IMG/VR virus record: IMGVR_UViG_3300020430_000118
Coordinates: 1-20,456 of that record
Length of the DNA: 20,456 bases
Direction: 5' to 3' (one strand)
Origin: a virus
The position numbers and the translations under genes were made by a program. Numbering within the stretch: the first letter of the stretch is position 1; the number at the start of each line of letters is the position of its first letter. Below are positions 1 to 7,107 of this stretch, in pieces. The notes under the pieces were generated by a model. The model made no database searches. It had not been told where the DNA came from and saw nothing but the letters and a program-made list of their open reading frames with translations.

Positions 1-51
1 ATTGGTTGGTGCCTGTAACTGAATCTGTGCCGTTAAGTTGAAACCTGCCAT
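1..51 (-). CDS. Probable tail tape-measure protein, N-terminal 17 codons (gene runs off the left edge)
   Basis: An ATG at 51-49 opens a frame that stays open to the window edge and encodes MAGFNLTAQIQLQAPTN. A Shine-Dalgarno-like AAGAAGG sits about five bases upstream, and a copy of the TTGTGTATA-like motif lies further upstream at 120-128. The position, directly after the tail tube and three chaperone-position genes, is where tailed phages normally carry the tape-measure gene, which sets tail length and helps DNA delivery. The FNLTAQIQLQAP start resembles tape-measure N-termini I recall from environmental siphoviruses, but 17 residues cannot prove it. It could instead be another tail protein. 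Confidence 0.55.
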   Translation of the reverse strand, partial: MAGFNLTAQIQLQAPTN

Positions 52-119
52 TTTTGCCTTCTTAATAGTTTTACGTAAGAAAAATGCTAGTTTTTTCCTA
101 CAATGCCATCCCTACATTT

Positions 120-128
120 ATTACACAA
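120..128 (-). promoter_or_regulatory. Putative late promoter core TTGTGTAAT before the tape-measure gene
   Basis: The minus strand reads TTGTGTAAT, matching the 9-mer found in four other intergenic gaps of this window. It begins just past the stop codon of the upstream gene (132-134) and lies 68 bases before the ATG at 51. This is the weakest of the five intergenic copies, with AAT instead of ATA at the end. There is no clear -35 hexamer. The promoter role is inferred from recurrence and position. Confidence 0.4.
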
Positions 129-131
129 TTA

Positions 132-1124
132 TTAGGCTTCTGTGTCAGTTTCTGCCTTAGTAGTTTTTCTCCTTCTTTTAGGCTTTTCTTCCACGGTCTC
201 TTCCGCTACCTCTTCTTCGGTAGCATCGGCAGCTTCGGGCTCTTCAACGGCAACCTTTGGAGGCTCTACAGGCTGACCTTTGTCGTCTAAGAATGGCTTT
301 CTCGCTTCGGTTCCAACCTTTTCCCAAGAAATATTACCATCTTCGTCTTCGACTTCGACAAGTTCTTCGCCATCCCTGTTGACGTAATAACGCTTATCAA
401 TGTCCTGATCTTTCTGGGCCTTCTTGGTTTTGTAGGCAACATAACGACCCTCTTCGCTAATTAGTCTACCTTCTGAATCAACTAAGTGCCCCTCTTCGTT
501 GACAAGACGTAGATCCTCATCGACAAATTCAAACTCCTTCAGAAACTTGTTTTCTGTTAGTTTGGTGTCATAATCTGGATCAAGACCATAAATCATATTC
601 GCTAGTTGACCAGCAGCCTCCATAACCCAAGGCTGATCTGCGGATTTATCGTAGTCATCTTGTGTTGGAAAATAAGGCTCTCTAGTGTTTGGGTTAAGCA
701 TACAAAGTCTAACAAGTTCTGCAAACCTAGCATTATCTGCCTGTCCCTCTGCTGAGTTTTGGTCAAGCGTATTTCTTTCAGACAAGAAGTCTCTGAACTG
801 AGCCCTGACAGTTCTAAGTTCCAGTGCTATAGCTTTGGCCTCTGATAAACGAATACCACCACCCTTAAGAGTCGTTTCCATTTCGGTTATCTTTTGTACG
901 TATGCATCGTTTTGTTTTTGTTTTTCTTCGTTCCAGATTCCTTGTGCTTCCATGTAATCAGAAAGTTTTTGTCTCAAAAGAGCACCAGAGTCAAGTGCCT
1001 TTCTAAAGGCTTTGTTATACTCGACCTGAGAGTCTCTATACTCTTGAGCACTAGCCGTTTTAAGCATAACTTTGACTTCGTTTCCATCTTTATCTTCGCT
1101 TGAAATAATTACATTATCCGTCAT
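132..1124 (-). CDS. Putative tail-assembly protein in chaperone position before the tape measure (330 aa)
   Basis: A 330-residue protein of unrecognised family, transcribed directly before the probable tape-measure gene, where tail-assembly chaperones usually lie. The N-terminal half (about 20-140) is charged and probably helical. Residues 180-196 carry GLDPDYDTKLTENKFLKEF, which resembles residues 61-79 of the preceding gene product. Residues 207-227 are three tandem 7-residue units (LVNEEGH, LVDSEGR, LISEEGR), and looser copies of the DxxG pattern follow to about 285. The tail is acidic then basic, ending near KPKRRRKTTK. The start is well supported by TAGGAG seven bases before the ATG. It overlaps the preceding gene by 11 bases, with the ribosome site inside that gene, suggesting coupled translation. 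It is longer than most chaperones, so another virion role is possible. Confidence 0.8.
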   Translation of the reverse strand: MTDNVIISSEDKDGNEVKVMLKTASAQEYRDSQVEYNKAFRKALDSGALLRQKLSDYMEAQGIWNEEKQKQNDAYVQKITEMETTLKGGGIRLSEAKAIALELRTVRAQFRDFLSERNTLDQNSAEGQADNARFAELVRLCMLNPNTREPYFPTQDDYDKSADQPWVMEAAGQLANMIYGLDPDYDTKLTENKFLKEFEFVDEDLRLVNEEGHLVDSEGRLISEEGRYVAYKTKKAQKDQDIDKRYYVNRDGEELVEVEDEDGNISWEKVGTEARKPFLDDKGQPVEPPKVAVEEPEAADATEEEVAEETVEEKPKRRRKTTKAETDTEA

Positions 1125-1521
1125 TTTTTTCTCCTAAGTTTCTATTGGGTTGACCGGGTTCTTTAACCGGCAAGTTTATGTAATGTTTTTTTCTGTTGAT
1201 ATCATAGTTACTAAATTCTATTTCCAGATTTCTTATCTGGGTGTTTCCTCTATCTAGTATTTTAGCTCTGGCTTCTTCATATATCTCCTTTAAGTGTCTT
1301 TGTTCCTCTGTTAACTCAGTGTCCCCATCTGGATCAAAACCCCACAAAAATCCAAAACCCTCTTCTATAGTAGATAAGGCACCTATCATCGTTGTCTGTA
1401 TTTTCTTTTTAGACGACTTAAACAGTGTCTCTCTAGATACCTCTTTCTTTCTCTCTTCCCGCATCTTTTTAAGGTCTAAAGATTTTTGCAGAAAGGAGTT
1501 GTAGTCTTGGTTCTGATTCAT
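1114..1521 (-). CDS. Small protein in tail-chaperone position (135 aa)
   Basis: A 135-residue protein with a lysine/arginine-rich N-terminus (residues 10-40), then a stretch around MIGALSTIEEGFGFLWGFDP (45-64), a DPDGDTELTEEQRHLKEIY segment (63-81) and a likely helix to about 100. The DPDxDTxLTE segment recurs in the following 330-residue protein. The family is not recognised with certainty. Position between the tail tube and tape measure makes a tail-assembly chaperone the leading guess. The ribosome site AGGAG of this gene is built from the final codons (Arg-Arg-stop) of the upstream gene, so the two are translationally coupled. Its 3' end overlaps the next gene by 11 bases. Confidence 0.75.
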   Translation of the reverse strand: MNQNQDYNSFLQKSLDLKKMREERKKEVSRETLFKSSKKKIQTTMIGALSTIEEGFGFLWGFDPDGDTELTEEQRHLKEIYEEARAKILDRGNTQIRNLEIEFSNYDINRKKHYINLPVKEPGQPNRNLGEKNDG

Positions 1522-1527
1522 CTCATA

Positions 1528-2589
1528 TTATCTCCTGTTCATATTTCCCATCGCAGCTTTTGTTGAAGCCACTCTTGCTATACTAATATCCTGTTGCATG
1601 TCGGGCAGATCTCTGATGTGAACCAGATCTCCGCTGGCATTTTGTATTGTGTTCTGTCTATTTATGATTGTTGATCTGGCAAAAGGATCATTTAGGTCGA
1701 AAATTTCATTGGCCTGTTCTTGGTCTTGGGCCATTAGGAATATCTCTTGTGAGTTCTTGATCTTTTCGTTTCCAGACAGCATATCATCAATCTCTCTTTG
1801 TTTCTTGTCTTTTTCATATTTTCTTCTCTGTAATATGAACCAGCCGTCTAAACAATCGTCATCCTCTATTGCTTTCTCTTTAGGTGCGTCTGGGCTTTCG
1901 TACACATTATCATACATTGACGAGTATTGGCATACCGCTAGCTGATTTGCATCCAAGCACGAAGAAGGTTTACCAAAAACGTCTCCCCTTTTCTTAGACG
2001 ATGTCCACATAGAACGGAAAGGTTGAGATCTAGCTATCTTTCTGAAAGTGGCCGTATCAATAACGTGCTCACCATATATATCCATAATTCTAGATATAGA
2101 AACCTTTTTAAAATCAAACAAAGAGCCGTCTTCGTTTTTTGTTGTTTTAGAAATTATCCAGCTCTTTCTGGCGAAATTAGCAATCCCCTTGCAAGTAACA
2201 TGATTTAACTGTTTCTTTTTGTGGATAGCTTGCCCTAGAAGATGCTCTGTGTGTCTCAGTTGCCGTTTTATTCCAAATAGCTTTTTGGCACTGTAGAAAT
2301 TTTTAAAAGCTTGCACCTTTAATTCCTCTATCTTTTCCTCGTAATCCTTGGCGGCCTTCTCGTCGAGAGGACTCCACAGGTCATTATTTATCAATAGCTC
2401 AAGAATTTCTTCTTCTATGAACACACCACCAAAATACGCTTTATCGTAATACTGGTCGTATATATCGTAAGAAGCCTCTAATATTTCTTGGCTTGGTTCT
2501 TCTATAAATAAAACAAGATCGCCTAGCCTTATGCGTAGGCGACCCTGTATAATTCTGTTCAGAACTCTTTCGTAGTAAATATCATCCAA
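1528..2589 (-). CDS. Unidentified tail-region protein starting with TTG (353 aa)
   Basis: A 353-residue soluble protein with no signal peptide or membrane segment. It is charged and mostly helical in appearance. The N-terminal part (1-75) is acidic with many tyrosines; 76-130 is a probable coiled region. An IEDDDCLDGWFILQRRK segment (241-257) looks like a conserved motif that I recall from proteins beside phage tape-measure genes, although I cannot name the family. The frame has an in-frame TAG shortly upstream and no ATG until about residue 169. The TTG at 2589, with AGGA seven bases before it, is therefore the only reasonable start. The gene lies 32 bases after the tail-tube gene and seven before the 135-residue gene. 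Tail assembly is inferred from position only. Confidence 0.78.
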   Translation of the reverse strand: MDDIYYERVLNRIIQGRLRIRLGDLVLFIEEPSQEILEASYDIYDQYYDKAYFGGVFIEEEILELLINNDLWSPLDEKAAKDYEEKIEELKVQAFKNFYSAKKLFGIKRQLRHTEHLLGQAIHKKKQLNHVTCKGIANFARKSWIISKTTKNEDGSLFDFKKVSISRIMDIYGEHVIDTATFRKIARSQPFRSMWTSSKKRGDVFGKPSSCLDANQLAVCQYSSMYDNVYESPDAPKEKAIEDDDCLDGWFILQRRKYEKDKKQREIDDMLSGNEKIKNSQEIFLMAQDQEQANEIFDLNDPFARSTIINRQNTIQNASGDLVHIRDLPDMQQDISIARVASTKAAMGNMNRR

Positions 2590-2621
2590 ATTAAAATCCT
2601 AAGTCCTAAAGTTAAACTACA

Positions 2622-3626
2622 TTAGCTACCGCCGTTAACGGTCAAGCTATTGAAGTTAGAGAAAGAGTAGCTAACCGTAGCGTTTCCACCACCGGTGTCT
2701 CCACCAGAGTAAGAAACAGATGCTAGCTTGTTCTTGGTTCCCAAGTTGAGAACCGTACCAGCAGTATCCTTGATCACGATCTCTTCATTAGAAAGGTTAG
2801 TACCGTTTCCAGAAACTGTCATCAAGTCACCAGAGGTAGCAATGATCTCGAATTCTGAGGTAACTTCGATTGGGAAAGTAGCATATCTTGTATAGGGGCT
2901 AAATCTTCCCAATTCCAAGATGTTTTCTTGACTCATGTCAGTACTCACACTGCAAGACTGCATGTGGAATCCGCCACCAAGTCCAGTTGCGTCATCACCC
3001 CTTTGCTCTTTGAGAATAGCGGGTAATGTAGAACCTTCAAGGTCAACGTTGTTACGACGAACAACACCAGACTTAGGAACATCAGATCCGCTGAATACAG
3101 AGGTATGGTTAGTAGCTCCCCATTTTGTACTTGCTGTTGTGCTGGTTTCGTTATTAACGGAGTTCCAGAATCTGTTGTTACCAACAAGGGTAACGGACTC
3201 AGTAGCACTTCCATCAACACTGTAACTATAAGATACAGAAGATGTATACATTCCAGAGTTCCAGCAGATATTTCTTGGAGCACCAGTAGCGTTGGAAACA
3301 CCGTCATCATAAATAGCGAGATAAACATCACACTTATTTTTAGAGGCTGTAACGAGGTCAGTTTTACATGCCCCACCACTAGCCAAGTCAAAGATCAGCT
3401 TTTCACCGTCGATAACTTTTTCAAGAGTTACCTCGATATCGGCAACGTCTTCGATATTTTCATAGATATTAAGCTGTCCCATTTCAAAGACTTGGTCTAG
3501 AGTAAAGTTGGCTGACATGCCAACACTCTGCAAGCCCAAGACGACACCTCCGGAAGCAGGAGCTGCTCCCTCAGCGACGATACAGACAGCTTGACAAGCA
3601 TAGAATATTCTTTGATTGCGAGCCAT
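2622..3626 (-). CDS. Major tail tube protein (334 aa)
   Basis: This is the probable subunit of the tail tube, the channel for DNA ejection. The N-terminal region, especially residues 33-73 (SVGMSANFTLDQVFEMGQL and the following IYENIEDVADIEVTLEKV), matches the pattern of tail-tube proteins of aquatic phages as I recall them: a long strand-rich domain with an ENIEDVADIEVTLEK-type segment. Residues 125-150 are rich in Ser, Tyr and Val. The C-terminal 80 residues form a separate Ser/Gly/Thr-rich domain, possibly an Ig-like decoration on the tube surface. The start is fixed by a strong AGGAGAACAT ribosome site at 3631-3641. A late-promoter-like motif at 3675-3683 sits 48 bases upstream, as expected for a protein needed in many copies. 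The family is inferred by recognition and gene order, not by a search. Confidence 0.75.
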   Translation of the reverse strand: MARNQRIFYACQAVCIVAEGAAPASGGVVLGLQSVGMSANFTLDQVFEMGQLNIYENIEDVADIEVTLEKVIDGEKLIFDLASGGACKTDLVTASKNKCDVYLAIYDDGVSNATGAPRNICWNSGMYTSSVSYSYSVDGSATESVTLVGNNRFWNSVNNETSTTASTKWGATNHTSVFSGSDVPKSGVVRRNNVDLEGSTLPAILKEQRGDDATGLGGGFHMQSCSVSTDMSQENILELGRFSPYTRYATFPIEVTSEFEIIATSGDLMTVSGNGTNLSNEEIVIKDTAGTVLNLGTKNKLASVSYSGGDTGGGNATVSYSFSNFNSLTVNGGS

Positions 3627-3630
3627 TTTT

Positions 3631-3641
3631 TATGTTCTCCT
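3631..3641 (-). promoter_or_regulatory. Strong ribosome binding site AGGAGAACATA of the tail tube gene
   Basis: The minus strand reads AGGAGAACATA four bases before the tail tube ATG. The same long block, not just the AGGAG core, precedes the capsid gene (12113-12122) and the gene at 6227 (6231-6240). Close variants precede the internal scaffold start and the portal. Confidence 0.75.
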
Positions 3642-3674
3642 GTTAAAGTTTGTCCTCTGGTAAGGCCACTACTA

Positions 3675-3683
3675 TATACACAA
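3675..3683 (-). promoter_or_regulatory. Putative late promoter core TTGTGTATA before the tail tube gene
   Basis: The minus strand reads TTTTTGTGTATATAG here, in the 64-base gap between the 321-residue gene and the tail tube gene, 48 bases before the ATG. It is identical over nine bases to the copies before the portal and the fibre block. A T-run directly precedes it and no -35 hexamer is evident, which suggests a phage-modified polymerase or phage sigma factor. Confidence 0.55.
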
Positions 3684-3690
3684 AAACGCT

Positions 3691-4656
3691 CTAAAAGGGT
3701 TTAACTTCAGTGGTGCAGCGAGCCGTTCCCATATATAAATCAGGCGAAAGCTCTACAATAGTAGACCCTCTAGAGTCGTGAATCCAGCATTTTCTACGAT
3801 CCCAAGAGTGAAACTGAACAAGATTAGGGTAAAGACCACTGGGGATAGCATTGGGCCTTAATTCGTTCCTGTAATTAAACGGGGAAGCACCAGAAATAGC
3901 CACTTGAGTTGGATCAAATAGTGTCAACGATCTATCGTTTTGGGTTATGATGGTATCTACTATATTTGTACATTCCCAGTGATTTTCAGCCATCACATAA
4001 AAAACAACGTCACTATTAACCCATTGACCACCGCCCAAAGCATACGGCTTGACAGATGTAGCCGGAACAACCTCAATAGCAATAGCAGGAAGCTGAACTC
4101 TAGTTTGACCAAGCTTCATCCATCCACCAGAGCCCGAAACCTGAAAGTCCTCTTCGTTGCGAAAAGATCTTTGCTGTAACTGTTGGAACCAAGATATACC
4201 TTGTGCGGGAACAACTTGTACCCACTTATGGCTGTATTCAAGATGAACAGAACTGGTTGATGACAACGCTGAATCAAAAACAACTCTACCGTTGGGATAA
4301 TCAACATAGAATGGTTTAGTAACATTACCCGTAGCGTAAAAAGTATTGTCTACATAGACGCCAGAAATGGTTATTGGTTGCTGAGTGGTGCCATCTATAC
4401 CTGACTCCCAAACCCAGTTTTGTCGATAGCCCTCCCAGACCTGACCAGCCGTATAATTAGGAGAGTCCACTAGTCTTAGCTTGTGTCTGTCTCCACCATA
4501 TATTCCAGACTGAGGCACGCTAATATTGTAAAACTGACCCGCGTCCAAAAACCCCCAATCATAAAAGGTTATGAAATTATCTATTAGGATATTTGAAAGC
4601 TTGGCATCTTGAGCGTTGCTTGTATATAAGAGCTTTGTATCGGGAGTTCCTACCAT
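3691..4656 (-). CDS. Unidentified virion protein between neck and tail tube genes (321 aa)
   Basis: A 321-residue protein rich in aromatic residues (many Trp and Tyr) and alternating hydrophobic patterns, suggesting a beta-rich structural protein. Residues 20-60 (ILIDNFITFYDWGFLDAGQF followed by SVPQSGIYGGDRHKLRL) and 140-165 (HKWVQVVPAQGISWFQQLQQ) look like conserved segments. No catalytic motif was found. It sits between the tail-completion candidate and the tail tube gene, which fits a tail terminator or neck/tail-joining role, though it is large for a terminator. The ATG at 4656 follows AAGGGA, and the ribosome site lies within the last codons of the upstream gene, implying coupling. I cannot name the family. 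Confidence 0.75.
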   Translation of the reverse strand: MVGTPDTKLLYTSNAQDAKLSNILIDNFITFYDWGFLDAGQFYNISVPQSGIYGGDRHKLRLVDSPNYTAGQVWEGYRQNWVWESGIDGTTQQPITISGVYVDNTFYATGNVTKPFYVDYPNGRVVFDSALSSTSSVHLEYSHKWVQVVPAQGISWFQQLQQRSFRNEEDFQVSGSGGWMKLGQTRVQLPAIAIEVVPATSVKPYALGGGQWVNSDVVFYVMAENHWECTNIVDTIITQNDRSLTLFDPTQVAISGASPFNYRNELRPNAIPSGLYPNLVQFHSWDRRKCWIHDSRGSTIVELSPDLYMGTARCTTEVKPF

Positions 4657-4659
4657 TTT

Positions 4660-5268
4660 TTATAATCCCTTTTTTAATATGTCTGTAATCTGAGAACCCG
4701 CCCTCTCTATGGCTCTTGTAATAAAATTATCGTTTGCAGTACCGGAAAAAGCACTATTTACTTTATATGGAGCGAATTTTTTTCTCATTCTGGCACCGCC
4801 AGATCTTCCATATGAACCAAACTCAACGCCAAAGTCTGCTATTAAAATTGTGTCCCCAGCAATAAGTAGCCAACGAAGCCAAGGTATACTGCCCCCGTCT
4901 ATCTTCTGTTCTGCAAATGAGGACGTTAAAAGATTTGCAAAGTCAGAAGGCTGCATAGTAATAGTGATTCCACCCACAAGATTAGCATCAACCTTTTGAA
5001 CCTCTATTTCAAGAGTATCTAAAACAGCGTTAACAATATCAAACGCAGGGTTATAAGTTAAACCAAACTCCGCCGCCAGTAGCCCGTTTTGAAGAGATAC
5101 GATCTCAGGAGAACTTAAGAGTGCCGACTTAATTGGGGGAATAAGATTGCTTTTAATTTTGTTGGTAGACTTTAGTAGAGCTACATTAATATCCCTAGAG
5201 AGAGCCTTTTTTATTTCTTTCTCTATTGTCTTGTTTGACTCTATTATTTTTAGTCCAGTCTTAGCCAT
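4660..5268 (-). CDS. Probable neck or tail-completion protein (202 aa)
   Basis: A 202-residue protein with a helical N-terminus (residues 10-50: charged, many Lys/Glu/Asn) and a more hydrophobic centre. Residues 128-150 (IPWLRWLLIAGDTILIADFG) and the following FGSYGRSGGARM resemble a PWLxWLL...GD...IADxxxxFG....RSGGAxM pattern that I recall from phage tail-completion or minor structural proteins. The preceding gene overlaps it by eight bases and the next starts three bases after its stop, so it belongs to a tightly coupled neck cluster. The ribosome site is weak (GGAATAG inside the upstream gene), consistent with translation by coupling. The exact role, whether head-tail joining or tail completion, is inferred. 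Confidence 0.75.
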   Translation of the reverse strand: MAKTGLKIIESNKTIEKEIKKALSRDINVALLKSTNKIKSNLIPPIKSALLSSPEIVSLQNGLLAAEFGLTYNPAFDIVNAVLDTLEIEVQKVDANLVGGITITMQPSDFANLLTSSFAEQKIDGGSIPWLRWLLIAGDTILIADFGVEFGSYGRSGGARMRKKFAPYKVNSAFSGTANDNFITRAIERAGSQITDILKKGL

Positions 5269-5776
5269 TCATTCTATTCCAAAAAGTTACAGCGTATTTT
5301 GTTGGGTTTTGCTTAAATCCTTGGGGGTATGATGGCCCACCTCTCTGATATCTAGCACTAGTATCGTAGTTTTGAATTCCGTCGTACTGGGGTATCATAT
5401 ACTTACATTTTTCTATTTTAGGTAGAATAGACATGTCGCAAATAGTCTGTACTGAACCGTCTGGTATCTCTAGTGGTATACCTATATTCACCCATGACTT
5501 TCTATCATAGTATATCCTGAGAGAAACGCTTTCCTTCGCCTCTACTGCCTTGTATCCCTTGCCTCCACAATACGGACAAGGCATACCCCTCTCAAACGGA
5601 TATGGTCCTCCGGGCTTGTAAAAGCTAACAGATCTATTTCTTGTTCCCATAGTGTCAAGATAACAGTTGGGACACTGCTCTTTCTTTTCTGGGTACACCA
5701 AAACTGCTGGCCTAGTAAAAAGGTCAACAGCCTCGTTGTACGTATTAAATACTCCACTAGGGATACTTAAAGGCAT
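5261..5776 (-). CDS. Putative neck protein with a four-cysteine zinc-ribbon motif (171 aa)
   Basis: A 171-residue protein whose striking feature is two CPxC knuckles: C35-P-N-C38 and C67-P-Y-C70, the second followed by GGKG, as in DnaJ-type zinc ribbons (CxxCxGxG). Between them lies a Gly/Pro/aromatic loop (SFYKPGGPYPFERG, 51-64). The rest (80-130) is probably beta-rich, with SLRIYYDRKSWVNIGIPLEI (85-104). The metal site probably folds a small structural domain rather than binding DNA, but that is inference. The neighbours are connector and tail-completion candidates, so head closure (stopper) or a related neck function is likely. The start follows AGGATAG made of the last codons of the upstream gene; the 3' end overlaps the next gene by eight bases. 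Confidence 0.75.
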   Translation of the reverse strand: MPLSIPSGVFNTYNEAVDLFTRPAVLVYPEKKEQCPNCYLDTMGTRNRSVSFYKPGGPYPFERGMPCPYCGGKGYKAVEAKESVSLRIYYDRKSWVNIGIPLEIPDGSVQTICDMSILPKIEKCKYMIPQYDGIQNYDTSARYQRGGPSYPQGFKQNPTKYAVTFWNRMNG

Positions 5777-5777
5777 T

Positions 5778-6227
5778 TTATACTATCCTATAGGTAAGGT
5801 GCCCATTAACGTTTCCAGCACTGTTGGTTAATTTAAGAGCCTCGCCCGCATTTGTAAATAGCGTGGTGTCTCCAATGTTTGAAGAAATACCACCATTGGC
5901 TGCAAGGGTCATTCCGCCTGAAAGAGAATTACTGTCGGACTTCCAAGTGACCGTAGTAGCCGAATCGGTGACTATGGTGTAACTTAGTACCTCTACCGAT
6001 CTATTTGGAGTCGCGGCGACAAGTGTAGCCGTTGTTGCACCAACATTAATCGAAAGGGTCAATGCGTCATTATGAAACTTAGCTGAGTCTGCCGGTAAAG
6101 CCATCGTGTTCTGATTTATTCCTCCACTGACCAACTGCCCTTTATCGAAAGTTCCAGTATTTGAAGTAAAGGTTACTCCGCCGCCCTCGTTAAACGAGGT
6201 GCCTTTGATGTTTGCTGTAACAGCCAT
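5778..6227 (-). CDS. Beta-rich virion protein of unknown role (149 aa)
   Basis: A 149-residue protein rich in Thr, Ser, Gly, Asn and Val, with no charged clusters: a typical secreted-looking or virion beta-sandwich composition, without a signal peptide. The N-terminal 55 residues form one unit. From about residue 78, VEVLSYTIVTDSATTVTWKS begins a second module ending in GHLTYRIV, which resembles small beta domains that recur in phage structural proteins. It carries a strong AGGAGAACAT ribosome site at 6231-6240, like the capsid and tail tube genes, which suggests high output. That fits a decoration or collar component. Placement between the connector candidate and the zinc-ribbon protein is consistent. 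The family is not recognised. Confidence 0.75.
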   Translation of the reverse strand: MAVTANIKGTSFNEGGGVTFTSNTGTFDKGQLVSGGINQNTMALPADSAKFHNDALTLSINVGATTATLVAATPNRSVEVLSYTIVTDSATTVTWKSDSNSLSGGMTLAANGGISSNIGDTTLFTNAGEALKLTNSAGNVNGHLTYRIV

Positions 6228-6230
6228 TTT

Positions 6231-6240
6231 ATGTTCTCCT
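6231..6240 (-). promoter_or_regulatory. Strong ribosome binding site AGGAGAACAT
   Basis: The minus strand carries AGGAGAACAT three bases before the ATG at 6227, identical to the block before the capsid and tail tube genes. Confidence 0.7.
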
Positions 6241-6253
6241 GATTAAGTTGTTT

Positions 6254-6766
6254 TTAATAATATCTACCATTGAAGCCATTATCGTTGTAGCCAACTCCCC
6301 AGCTAGCAGGACTGTATGGCCCAAGAATAGCGGTTCCGGCTGGCGTACCATCTCCACTTCCTTTTTCGTAGTTGTATTTTTTTAGTAGTTCGTCATACTT
6401 AGCACAAAAGTCTTTATACATTAGGTTTAAGCTAGAGGTAACTCCTCTTAGATCAATGGCAGATGGGCCGTCTTTGATAGATATTGCATTAGAAGACTCT
6501 GTTTTAACTTCGCTACCAAGTAATATGCACGCACTTTTGTATGTGGTCAATACATTAAAGTCGGTATCCACCTTTGATATAGGATCCGGAGAAATGGTCA
6601 AGGCATTCATATCAACGACATAATTATTGTTGAATGGGGCGTCGTTTATGACATTATATGCTCCAATCACCAAAACCTGCTGTAGTCTAGTGTCTGTATA
6701 TTTTGCCGAATCTAAATCGCCTATAAGCGTTCTAAGCATCAGGACTAAATCTGTTGTCCAAGCCAT
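6254..6766 (-). CDS. Putative head-tail connector (adaptor) protein (170 aa)
   Basis: A 170-residue protein whose first 110 residues look helical: LVLMLRTLIGDLDSAKYTDT (7-26), then RLQQVLVIGAYNVINDAPF, and a later KSACILLGSEVKTESSNAIS. This layout, a short helix followed by a predicted LIGDLD...YTDxxL turn and several amphipathic helices, is typical of head-tail connector proteins (gp6 or gp15-like adaptor family) that dock on the portal. The C-terminal 35 residues are Gly/Pro/Tyr-rich and probably extended, useful for reaching a partner. It stands 23 bases after the previous gene with an AGGGG ribosome site. The assignment rests on helix pattern and gene order; no search was possible. Confidence 0.75.
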   Translation of the reverse strand: MAWTTDLVLMLRTLIGDLDSAKYTDTRLQQVLVIGAYNVINDAPFNNNYVVDMNALTISPDPISKVDTDFNVLTTYKSACILLGSEVKTESSNAISIKDGPSAIDLRGVTSSLNLMYKDFCAKYDELLKKYNYEKGSGDGTPAGTAILGPYSPASWGVGYNDNGFNGRYY

Positions 6767-6789
6767 ATTGTTTTCCCCTTTTAAACCTA

Positions 6790-7098
6790 TTACAGATTTT
6801 TAAATACTGTAAAATTATGAATGTCGCTATGGTAAACCGTTGTCGCATAGTTTACTTTTGCTTGAAGTTTCCAAGTTCCCGCAACCGCTAAGTCTCCAGC
6901 AACCGTTTGATATTTTATTTTTCCGTCAGTCCCATCGGTAAGAAATGAAGCGGTTTTTGTTACGGTGGTATCGTTTGGACCCATTAAAAGTAAATTTACC
7001 GAAGTGGTCGGAGCAAGATTAACAATGGTCCCGCCTTCTTTCACGGTAATGATAAAGTTTGTGCCAATGTCATTAACATGTATTTCATTTGCTGCCAT
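6790..7098 (-). CDS. Small Ig-like virion protein resembling a BppU N-terminal domain (102 aa)
   Basis: A 102-residue single-domain beta-sandwich. The order NDIGTNFIITVKEGGTIVNL (9-28), then MGPNDTTVTKTASFLTDGTD (39-58) and a terminal GTWKLQAKV...YHSDIHNFTV resembles the N-terminal domain of siphophage upper baseplate proteins (BppU) and related small virion proteins. Those attach fibres or plug onto a larger assembly. Here it follows the repeat protein and fibre gene by a few bases and precedes the connector candidate, so it may be a fibre-attachment or collar protein. The ATG follows AGGGTAAG. The family link is from memory of the pattern and is moderately sure; the exact role is open. Confidence 0.72.
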   Translation of the reverse strand: MAANEIHVNDIGTNFIITVKEGGTIVNLAPTTSVNLLLMGPNDTTVTKTASFLTDGTDGKIKYQTVAGDLAVAGTWKLQAKVNYATTVYHSDIHNFTVFKNL

Positions 7099-7107
7099 GT
7101 TCTTACC

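Noticed and set aside
1100-1135. Programmed frameshift between the 135- and 330-residue genes at an A7 run (tail-chaperone style)
   Set aside because: The second gene is in the +1 (or -2) frame relative to the first, so the usual -1 slip would not join them. It also has its own ATG and good TAGGAG site. Plain overlap is simpler, though a -2 or +1 event is not excluded.
2521-2545. GCCTA/TAGGC hairpin near the 5' end of the 353-residue gene
   Set aside because: It is a short five-base stem inside coding sequence without a T-run or regulatory context, and is likely chance.
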